Below, piece by piece: positions 1 to 9,013 of a stretch of 38,830 nucleotides of DNA. The notes below the pieces were generated by a model. The model did no database searches. It saw only the letters and a program-made list of their open reading frames with translations, and was not told the origin of the DNA. Each line of letters starts with the position of its first letter. The stretch's first letter is position 1. The stretch spans positions 1-38,830 of the forward strand of contig ML978347.1 in the NCBI GenBank assembly GCA_010015745.1, given 5' to 3'. The DNA is from Setomelanomma holmii (Eukaryota > Ascomycota > Dothideomycetes > Pleosporales > Phaeosphaeriaceae). The translations under genes and the position numbers were made by a program.

Positions 1-152
1 AGAGCCAGCAGAGCTGCGGCATTGGTACTAGCCAGCTTTGTTGATCACGGCAGCTGGGGGGGAGTGTAACGGTTTGGGCCTTGCCCAGACCCACTCTAGT
101 ACGAGTTGGGATAGCTCATGTATGGCAGTCTATATATGTAGCTCCGCCCACC

Positions 153-374
153 TCAGGTAGTCAATTCAGCGCAGTCCTCCCCCTCTGTACCGTTACATTT
201 ACGCACGCGGAGCTTATCTTTCGTGCATGTCGTTGACTTCGTGATAGCAGCGTCAACATTTGGGCGACCCTTGGCAGCGAGATCCGATACCACATCTGCC
301 TGACCAAGAACGCAAAGAAGCGACAGCGTCACAAGAAGCGCATAAAACGCTCTCAGCAGCGATTGAGTCGCCAT
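153..374 (-). CDS. candidate small secreted protein (73 aa)
   Basis: The ORF starts at a true ATG (374-372) and encodes 73 residues. Residues 1-25 look like a signal peptide: a short polar start, the hydrophobic run LLVTLSLLCVLG, then a likely cut after GQA. The mature part is about 47 residues with three cysteines (in TTCTK, RKCNG and EDCAE) and one possible N-glycosylation site (NGT). A TATA-like GTATAAGA lies about 50 bp upstream of the ATG on the same strand (423-430), which supports a real promoter. I do not recognise a family. Small, secreted, cysteine-containing proteins in fungi are often effector candidates, but that is a class label and not a function. The odd number of mature cysteines and the short length leave open an unseen intron or a chance ORF. 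Confidence 0.45.
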   Translation of the reverse strand: MATQSLLRAFYALLVTLSLLCVLGQADVVSDLAAKGRPNVDAAITKSTTCTKDKLRVRKCNGTEGEDCAELTT

Positions 375-422
375 CTCGAAGCAATGCTGACTGGTCGTCC
401 ATGACTAGCCATGCGATGTCTC

Positions 423-430
423 TCTTATAC
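423..430 (-). promoter_or_regulatory. TATA box of the small secreted protein gene
   Basis: GTATAAGA on the minus strand, about 50 nt before the ATG at 374. The spacing fits a fungal TATA element with a short 5' leader. Confidence 0.4.
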
Positions 431-1901
431 TGCAACGAAGTATCGAGGCTGCAGTGAGCCGTGCAAGTTCAAACCCCTGGCGCTCGAAGCATGCAGCCGC
501 GCTCAAACATGTTGGTCAAGCATGGTAGAGGAGAGATAGTAAGCGTAGATGGAAGCTTAATTACAGAAGTGTGGTAAGCACGTAGCAGGAGTGCATGATG
601 GCAAATGAAGTAAGTTTGATAAGATCGGCAGATGCAAGATGTAATCTAGGGTGACTTCGAGGTTATGTAAACGGTGGAGTATGATACTTCCAGGGAAGAG
701 ACGATTCGGACGACCGCACTTGTTCATAAGTGCTTGTGTGCGAGACTGTGATCTCGTTCATGAATAATTGATGCCTTTCGGTATGAAGAGGTTATGCATC
801 AAGAACGAAGCATGCCTTGGACCACACTTTCTCGGACAAAGCTGCTGCCAACAGGAAGCTAGTGTCTAGTAACCGCCATGCAGTAGCTTCAAGAATATTC
901 CTATGTCAAACGTTGCCAAGTCGGCCTCTTTGCTCGATCCCGTCTATACGAGACATTGTGTGTGTACCAAGATTGATCTTAATCTCTGAGGTGGCAGCAG
1001 TGATCAGCGTCGAGGCGTCACTGGATTTCGAGAACTTCGCGTCGCGAAGTCTGTAGGTCCCTCTGGTGAGATTTTCTTGTGTAAAGCAAACAGAGCAAGT
1101 CTGTAGTTCTTGATCTTTGCTATTATATGTTCGCAAGCGCTTCATCCTCAGCGCAACGGATCCGCAAAATCTACGTTCTCAAAGTCTCGACATATTGACC
1201 ATTCTGACCAGTCGTCTGGAAAACCAGGGTCTTCGGCTAAACACAACCACGTTGTCCATCTTTATAGGGCAATCTACGATGTGTGCTATTCGTCCTCAGC
1301 CCATGTGATGGCATTTTGCCGGTAGTCCACCTCATCTCGGCTCATTCCAACCGAAACCGAAGAGCACTATAACATGCGAAGAAACAAAAGCGGTTGCTCA
1401 ACAAGGTCTGAGGATGATACATGCTGTTGCATCAACGCCCCAAACTCTTCATAATTGGTCCTATGCTGTGCTCAAGAGCGCGTCGGATCTCCGATGTGGT
1501 TGCATTCGATGCAAGTGCCTCAACGCCGGGTCTCGCGCCTCTCTCTGAAGGTCTCGATTTGTTGTACATGCAGCTATTGCACGACCTGCACAGTGTAGGG
1601 TCGAGCCAGTTCAAGTCCGTCTTGATGAGCTTTGCATAGGGAACCACTTGTTGACCATCGGAAGGAGCCTGAAGACCTACGGGTTACCCTGAGATGCTTT
1701 TTCACCACAAGAGCAGGCTCCGACAACTGCAGTCGTTAAAATAGCAAGTGCGTTTGCTTGGTCGCGCCACATTACAATGATTGCTGGTGTAACTTGCCAC
1801 GCAGCTGCTGCATATTCGCTGTAATGTAGATACCGAGTTCTGCTTCTGGAAGGTATACACCATTGCTTTCTGGTCTGACAATCTGACAATCTGACCCAGT
1901 A
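431..1901. other. intergenic, no convincing gene
   Basis: About 1.5 kb with only short ORFs (60-80 codons) on both strands and no recognisable protein signature. One minus-strand ORF (1432-1647) contains LCRSCNSC but not the spacing of a Zn2Cys6 cluster. The stretch probably holds the promoter of the gene at 153-374 and the 3' flank of the lectin-like gene. Confidence 0.5.
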
Positions 1902-2997
1902 TTACTTATGTTGTGAGTGGTCGTCTCGAGCGTGACCAGGGAGTTCCGCAGGACGCTCGTTGCTTGGCACCTCGACGATCTGAAAGGACGGCATTTCGTG
2001 TTTTGTTGCGCCATCATGATACATCTCATATTTGGTAACAGGTGTAGCGTATTGGCCAGACATCCCTTGAGGCAGTTCATGTGCTTTGGAGTATCGAGCT
2101 TGCTGCTTCCGCTTTTTCCACATGTATAGTCCGAGTACGATGAGCACAATCAGCACAACGCCTCCTACAACAGCGCCGATGGCTGCCTTGACACCAGTAG
2201 AAAGTCCCGAAGACGGATCGTTTGCGGTGGAATCGGTGGACGATGTTGATGAAGAAGACGCTGATGTGGACGCCGAGGCCCCAAAGTTCATATTAGAGGA
2301 GGCGGAGGTCATTGAGGACACTGTGCTGGCTCTCGATGAGCTGGATGTCATGCGAGCCAGCTGGAATAATGTTAACAAAGGCGCACTGCAAAAACCAAGA
2401 AGTTCAGTGAGCCTTACGTTCACACTCGAATACTTCTCATCGTCGATCTTGTCGATAGTCGCAAAGTCTGTCAAAGGTGGAGATACGAAGTCAGCATATG
2501 TCCCACAACCACTTCGTGCACCTACACTTACTAAAGCGCTGCCCGTTCTGTGGTGCCGCGATGTCCGAGCTCATCACCATAATGCCGTTGCCGTTCTTGT
2601 TCAGATGGTAATTGGTGTCGTTTGCTGCATTGGTAAGATACCAAGAGTTATCGCCCCAGCTCTCGATGCTCCAGTACGCGTTCTTGTCTACAATGTCTCC
2701 TCTCATCATTATCGGCCTAGTCTTTCCATCAGTTGCTTCGGCCTCAACGTAGAAAGTGGCCATGAAAGCGCTTGGTCCCCCCTCTTTACATCGGAGCGTG
2801 TATAGTTTTGTATCATCAACAATGACCGGGAAAATTTGCCATCGCTGGACGTTTGAGGAAGTATTCGTTGTGTTGAAGAAGACGGCGCCTGTTGTTCCGC
2901 CTCGGTTGAAGAGATTTGTTCCCATCACGGCCTGTGACTTGTCCCCATTGTTGTAGATTTGATACCACTGATTCGTGTCGATGACAGGAGTCGCCAT
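1902..2997 (-). CDS. ricin-B-like lectin domain protein with a single membrane span
   Basis: Three exons: 2997-2532, 2467-2418 and 2360-1902 (324 aa). Introns are 64 nt (GTAAGT...GCTGAC...CAG) and 57 nt (GTAAGG...GTTAAC...CAG), both phase-consistent. The start is the ATG at 2997 (MATPVIDTNQW), with A at -3 and G at +4. Residues 5-165 resemble a beta-trefoil ricin-B fold (QRWQIF, SWYLTN, YHLNKNGNG, QRFNF). Residues ~176-226 are a Ser/Thr-rich stalk, ~229-252 a hydrophobic helix ending in WKKRKQ, and ~253-324 a hydrophilic cytoplasmic tail. No signal peptide precedes the trefoil, so the membrane helix would also have to act as a reverse signal-anchor with the N-terminus outside. This lectin/stalk/TM architecture suggests a cell-surface glycan-binding or wall-sensing protein; the ligand is unknown. 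Intron 2 is optional for the frame (19 codons, no stop). Confidence 0.72.
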
Positions 2998-3012
2998 GAT
3001 GCTCGGAAGCAA

Positions 3013-3960
3013 TCGTGCTTGTATGCTCTACAGCAAGGTACAGTGCAGTGGAGAGGCGAAGTTCCCCTAGATCAAAGTAGGTCGAGAAGTAGAAAAGGAC
3101 GTGTGCAGGTCATCATAGGGCGCCCGCACACAGCTGGAGCTGGCCATTTGTACAACAGCGAGCGCAGATCTGCGGAATTCCTATGGTGAGATCCATGTAA
3201 ACTACGATACTAGCGTGGCTCTAAAGATCTTGCAATCAGCGCTAGATGCCAATCAAAATGGTAGGAGTGGTGGACCGCGCTTTAGTGTGGTTGGGGGCGG
3301 ACACAGTCAGTCGGTCGGTATGAACCAACTTTCCGAGGACCATTGCAATAGGGAGATGCTGAATGTTGACGACAGCCGAGCATCTGCTACTTTACCACTC
3401 CATCCCGCACGCCCTTATGTCGCGAGAATATGTCTCTGCGCATATGAGGTCTGTTAAACATCTGCCAGGAGGACCATTCTTGCACTGCGCTGCAAGGGGA
3501 AAGTGGTGTAGAGGCGCAAGTGGAAATAAGGCGGCCGGCTGCCAAGCGGCTAATTTGAGCCTCGTTCGCTCCTTTCGCTTCTTGAACAGGGGCGATGTCC
3601 CGAGTCTTGCTCCGTTCAATCAATCGCCATGCATAAATCACAAGCTGAAAAACGACGGCCACGATACAGCATTCCCTCGTTCCATGTAAGACGCTGGCAA
3701 CATCTGAGTCCTGAGCTTCTATTGACGCGCACCTGTAACAATCTTTATATGAGCGTTAAGTATACTTGCCCCTCACACGTTATCATGCAAGAATAATGTA
3801 CAGATCGAAAGCAAATCACAGCTCAGTAGATGGGCGAGGTGGAGGTGTTGGCAAGGGCACTTGACAACGTTCATAGCCCTTGAGCATAAGAACAGCTACC
3901 AGCCGAAATTAACAACAAACTCCAACTCCGCAAAAGCGTCCCGCGCATACGTTCCAAAAC
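3013..3960. other. intergenic, no convincing gene
   Basis: About 950 bp between the lectin-like gene promoter and the 3' end of the HET pseudogene. Only short ORFs without recognisable features are present. Confidence 0.5.
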
Positions 3961-6303
3961 TTATACGATAGACGCAAATACAGGCTTGTCGAAATTGATA
4001 TAGCTCCCAGAGAGAAGAGCAACACCAATCCGCTCATATACATCCGGTTGCCGAGCTTCCGCAAAGGGTGCGACAAGCATCACATAGTGCTTTCTCTTGC
4101 TCGGATCCAGTCCATGACGCTTCTCAGAACCTATTACTACACACTTCGCTTCCTGGGTGGAATCAACGCTGTCCCAGCAGATATGATCGTCTCCGTCAAC
4201 ACTTGACAGTGTCGTTGCGTTGAGCTCTAGTGTCTGCGCGCGGATGGCATTGCTTTCATGCAAGTCACCGGCCTTGGGTTGTGGGACTTGATTCTGCTCT
4301 TTGAAAGGACGCTTTACACCTTTCTCATTCCATTCAAACTCTCCACCCTTGGGGTCGAGAAACGCGATTGCACCGTGAAACCATCAATCGCGATAGGTCG
4401 ATCCTCAGGGTGCGAAAACTCCAGCTTGGAGTATCGCTGAAATAGCTTCGTAAAATGATGTATCTGATCACCGGCAGTACTTGTGGCGCTGATGGTCAGC
4501 TGGGGGAACTAGGGATCACCGAGAAAGGCCGCCTCATCACTTCCAGGTTTGTCAGTCGCCATCCGTCTCAATCGTGTTGTGGTTTACGCACTTTTTCATT
4601 TTCGCCAATGTCTCGCATCGTACCCCTTCACCACACTCCCAATACGTTTGTGTCTTGGTGAAAAAAATGGTCCGTCGTACCAATGCGTGCTCTTGCAGCA
4701 CCCAACCTCGACGACTGAGGGGATTCTGCAGAACGTCCCGTTCAAAGTCATTTGTGACCGACGACAAATGTAGATTGCCAATCTGACAAGATCTCCCCTC
4801 TCGCTCTTTGAGAAACCCAGAGTTAGCGCTTTCCGCATCTGCCGCTGCGATGACGCAGTAAGCGTTACTGAAGGTGTCCTGCATGGTGTCGGTTTGCTCA
4901 TCAAAATCACCATCGGGACCTTGAACGATACAAATGCAATCGATCCAAAGATACCTGCAGCCGAGTGCGCGCGTCACTGCTATTACATCCTTGAAGCTCG
5001 GAGGTAATTCGGCCGGCCTGATCGAACCCGTGAGTCGCCGTTGTTCGTTAGCAGGCTTTGTTTTGGCTTTCTCGGGCATATCGCCCCATTTATGCGAAAA
5101 TGCAATATAGGTGATTTTAGTCGAGCCCAAGCCATCCGAGTAAACGAGCTTCGGCTTGCCTTCGTCTTGCCTTCGTTATGAACGTCGATGAGCCTCTTCG
5201 GTAGCTGCGGAGTACGAGGGTGCAGTGTCTCCTAAATGCGACCAGGAGCAGCCACCACATGATTACAGGCATCGTGGTGGTGATTGTCACAGTCATCCAG
5301 CCACGCCCGCAGCAGCTTTGCGTAGTTCTCAAAAACGTTATGGCCCACTAAAGTCGGTAAACCTATTTTCGGCGCCTGAGTATGATCTTGCACATCTATT
5401 GAACTGGTAAGCGTTGTTCAGTATGACAGTCCAGCAATCCCTATCAGTAGCGGTGCGACATAGTCTCAGCACTTTTCTACTAGTATCAGGCAGAACGAAA
5501 TTGCCCTCGCTTTTGTCCAATACAATGATCGTATTCTGGTCGTAATCAAGCTCTATAAGCATATCACTAACCATCGAACAGAGGGCGCAGTCGGAATCGT
5601 GGTCCAGAGCGTCCAGAACTTTCCGATCGAATTCAATCCTTGGAGACAAAGGATCGCTCTCCTTGCAGCTTGTGCAAAGGTCGGTTTCGGATGTAATCGT
5701 GCGATTGGGAATGATCGAAAGTGCAAATTCGCTATCATCGAGGGTCGACCAGTCGCTTTTGACATTGCTAGTATACTCTCGTAGGCTAGCGATCGTAGTT
5801 GCCCGGCCAGGCATCGCCCTCTTGTGCCTACGTGCTGCATCCGTCGGGGAAAGTAGAGATCCGGAACCTGTACTTTGCAAGCTTGGCTCAGCAAATTGTG
5901 TCTGCTTTGGAGATGTGATATTTGATCGATCTCTGCCATTGGAAAAATATTCCTCTTTAAGTTCTCCGCGTTGAACTATCTCATCGAGCTGTTTCCTCAA
6001 ACCTTTCGCATTCGTACGATAGCCTAGTTTCCATTCTTCATCAGAGTCCACTGGCAGACTGATTTGCAGTAATCTGTCTCTGACTAAGCGAACCGTGTCG
6101 CCCAAGGCAGAGTCGCCTTCGGTGCGGGGTCTTTGTGCAAGATGTGGTCGGTCCAGGTCAATGCCGTTCCGCTCACACTGTATCGACCCAGAGCCACCTT
6201 CCTCCAGTATGGCGTTGCGGATTGCAACCTTGCAGATTTGCGTGTGAGAGGGCTGCGGGGTCGTCTTTCGGTATTGGGGTGCAGCAGGGCAGTGAACGTC
6301 TCT
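3961..6303 (-). pseudogene. HET-domain (heterokaryon incompatibility) gene, broken
   Basis: All HET signatures are present in order on the minus strand: LPKRLIDV (~5190), AFSHKWG (~5085), LPPSFKDVI then RYLWIDCICI (~4990-4930), RRGWVLQEHA (~4715), YWECGEGVR (~4635), then DRPIAIDG (~4390) and the typical C-terminus YERIGVALLSG (~4020). A phase-consistent 52-nt intron lies at 4591-4540. Damage: no ATG opens the N-terminal frame (open to ~6303, first part non-homologous); a frame change at 5344-5346 (a GGG run, or alternatively a 46-nt intron); in-frame TAG at 5232-5234; an 11-bp tandem duplication at 5153-5174 that shifts frame between RLIDV and KLVYSDGLG; in-frame TAG at 4509-4511; and loss of about 60 codons with a frame change near 4375 after DRPIAIDG. 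Such proteins act in fungal allorecognition and cell death; this copy cannot encode a full one. Confidence 0.88.
5153..5174. repeat. 11-bp tandem duplication inside the HET pseudogene
   Basis: Two adjacent units, ggcttgccttc (5153-5163) and gtcttgccttc (5164-5174), differ at one base. Removing one unit would rejoin the flanking HET frames, so the duplication is the frameshift lesion. Confidence 0.8.
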
Positions 6304-7393
6304 TTATATTACGTCATTTGACGTGAGATGCTCTGCTCACACATGCGACTTAATGCCACTGACAGCGACAAGTTGCTGCCTGGAACTCGTCCGTCCTGAA
6401 GTATTCAGTACTGCACTGAGTGCAAAGTCGACCTAAACCATAAGCGCAAGAGTTGCTCGAGAACTTCCATGTTACAGTCACACAGATACTTCCTTCTCTT
6501 TGCTTATGTAACGAACCAGCATCGTATATGAAGGCTAGCAAGCGCACGTTACCATCGGGCGGCAGGACACGCAGGAGGGCCCCTCACGACATCTCAGATG
6601 GCTTTGCCAGACTTGCAGGCGGCTCGTGTGACGCGTTTTGGAGGACTCAACTGCATGTAGTCCTCCATACAGCGACTGTCGTACGGCTGAACTTCATGCA
6701 GCCACATGCGAGTTGCACCAGCCTAGGCGATCGGTGTGGGGTTGGCCAACCTGGAGGCGATTAATGCTGAAATTGTGACGCAATGGAGGCAAAAATCAGT
6801 GAGAACGATGTGTGACTGTGGTCTGCATTTGTTCATACTTGATACTGCGCCTGTTAAGCTTTGACGTTGTAAGAAGACCCAGCGTGCCAGCCAGCAGAAA
6901 ACACGGAAGCTAGCACGAGCTTATGTAACACGTTGGCCAATCGCAGGGCTTGCGAAAGACGATTGGTGCAGATTTCGGAAGATTGCGATTGGTTGGTCCA
7001 GATACTCGCCGTCTTCTCTTCCTCGACATGCAGCCTTGCCTTCCATCCATCCTGCAACCACGTTCAGGGCAACAATTTTATCGTTCAGTATATCACGGAG
7101 GCGGAGAATTGTCTTGTCGCTGCACGAAAACAGAACTCGAGCTGTATCGGAGCCCTTGATCGACTCGCACTCAGCCTCGTTCCTGCATACCTTCTACAGC
7201 ATAGCGTGTGCGTCGAATAATAGAGGGAAAAACCGAACTAAATCGATAACGAAGGCAGCGATTGGACAGAACTGTACCCATGGTGCTCTCTTTCGTTCTA
7301 ACCTCCCTCATCAAGTCTGCATCATGGGTGTGTTATCGGACAGCACCAGAGAAGCGATAGGAAATCGGCACGCAGTTGGGGAGACACGATCAT
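6304..7393. other. intergenic, no convincing gene
   Basis: About 1.1 kb between the HET pseudogene and the Rieske oxygenase promoter. Short ORFs only, on both strands, with no family resemblance. Confidence 0.5.
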
Positions 7394-7400
7394 TATAAAG
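7394..7400 (+). promoter_or_regulatory. TATA box of the Rieske oxygenase gene
   Basis: TATAAAG about 90 nt upstream of the ATG at 7489, at normal spacing for a fungal promoter with a short leader. Confidence 0.45.
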
Positions 7401-7488
7401 AACTGCTCATGCTTCTTGCAGTAACATGAGTTGTATCTGCTTGTCAGACGTTCGATACCATCCAGAATAAGCTTGAAATCCAACAACC

Positions 7489-8884
7489 ATGGCCTCAGGA
7501 CTTCTTCATTACTTTACATTCGGCACGTCTGCCAAAGACACGACCCCAGCGAAAGAAAGTCCAGTACGCGCTCTACCAGCATCATGGTACACATCTCCAG
7601 CGATGTTTGAGTTTGAACGCCGCGCCATTTTCTCCAAACGTTGGCTTTTCATGACACACAGCTCTCGCATCAAGAACACTGGCGGCTGGCTTCGCTACAA
7701 TGTCGCTGGCTATGACTTCATCATCACATAGATCGAGCCAGAAACATCAAAGCGTTCCACAACGTCTGCAGGCACCGCGCCTACCCCGTGGTCGAGCAAG
7801 AAGGCTCAGGCAATGCCAAGATCCTGGCATGTCGATATCATGGCTGGAGCTACGGATTGAACGGCAAATTGGCTAAAGCACCAGGCTATCAGGACCTCGA
7901 GTTCGACGAGGAACAGAACGGCCTATTTCAGATCCACAACAGAATCGACCGAAACGGATTCATTTGGGTAAACATGGACGCCAGCGAAGTCCCCGAAGTC
8001 CCTTTCGGAGAACACTTCGAGGACGTCGACGTACAGCAACGATTCACTGAATCCGGCATCAAGTTTGACAACTACGAACTCGATCACACATATGAGCTCG
8101 AAGGCCATTATAATTGGAAGATTCTGGCTGATAACTTCAACGAATGCTATCATTGTCCAACTACGCACCCAGATATCCCAGCATTCTTGAATCTGGTAAG
8201 CTTCGACTCCGACCTCAAAGATGGACATATTCAGCATCACTGCGCACCGACCGAAGAACAAGTCAAGGCTGGGGTGAATACGCATAGTACTTATTCCTTT
8301 CCCAACTCGAGCATGTCTGTCTCGTAAGTGAATCCACTTGCCCCTAGCACGGATGTCTGCATCAAAGCTCTCATCGATTCCTTTGTCAATGTCATCATTG
8401 GTATCCTCATCAAGATCTTCACCAACTCATTAATTATGCTCAACGTACACTGACACACCCCAGCCGACACTTCATCATGATCCAAAAATTCCTTCCCCTC
8501 TCCCCAACACGCTCCACAATGTCCTACGAAATCTACCGCAACATCCATTCCACGGACTCAGAATTCCACCTCATCGCAGACATGTACGAGCGCGTCATGC
8601 GCGTAGACAAAATCCTGTGTGACGCCGCGCAACGCAACCTGGACCGCGGCGTATTCGTGAACGGGCAATTGCACCCAAAGTACGAAAAGGCGCCGTTGTT
8701 CTTCCAGAATACGGTTAGGTGGGTGGTCACGGAGCATTGGGAGCGCGAGAAGAGGGAGGGAAGGGAGGTTTGGCCGGCGAAGAGGAGGATGGTGGAGAAC
8801 GTGGAGGTTTGTGAGGTGGACGAGAGGATTTGTGAGGGGCTTGAGTGTATGGGTGGGGAGAGGAAGGAGGGTTTGGCTTGGTGA
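7489..8884 (+). pseudogene. Rieske non-heme iron oxygenase (choline monooxygenase-like), frameshifted
   Basis: ATG 7489 sits in a strong context (aaccATGg). Frame 1 runs 80 codons to an in-frame TAG at 7729-7731. The protein continues without a gap in another frame from GAT at 7731 (DRARNIKAFHNVCRHRAYP), so one base appears missing; no GT-AG intron fits. After that come the Rieske ligands CRH (7767-7775) and CRYH (7830-7841), the iron site NECYHCPTTH (~8140-8170), and a 140-nt intron 8324-8463 (GTAAGT...CTGAC...CAG). The last exon to 8884 has DKILCDAAQ (likely third iron ligand) and VFVNGQLHP. Total length of about 420 residues is normal for the family, which hydroxylates or demethylates small quaternary amines and related substrates using a reductase partner. 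No reductase gene is nearby. Everything except the one frame break is intact, so recent loss or a one-base sequence error are both possible. Confidence 0.82.
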
Positions 8885-9013
8885 ATTTGCTGTCAGTATG
8901 CTGCTGGCTGAGTAATCTCGTGACGAATTCAAATTAAATTGTACAGGGTACTTGGGATCTTTATTGAACCTGAGTAATCAACTGAACGTCTTTTATGATA
9001 GAAGGTCGGCGTC

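Noticed and set aside
1432..1647. Minus-strand ORF with LCRSCNSC, possible Zn2Cys6 fragment
   Set aside because: Cysteine spacing does not match the fungal binuclear cluster, and there is no following basic linker or coiled coil.
2086..2805. 239-codon plus-strand ORF
   Set aside because: Antisense to the lectin-like gene and spans its introns; acidic composition mirrors the Ser-rich stalk. No family resemblance.
5338..5390. Intron instead of frameshift in the HET N-terminal part (GTGCAAG...CTTTAG, 46 nt)
   Set aside because: Not fully excluded: length and phase fit, but there is no good branch site, and other lesions downstream already make the gene a pseudogene.
7680..7731. Intron ending at ACATAG before the Rieske cluster
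   Set aside because: The acceptor would fit the phase, but no GT donor of correct phase and quality lies upstream within the conserved sequence.
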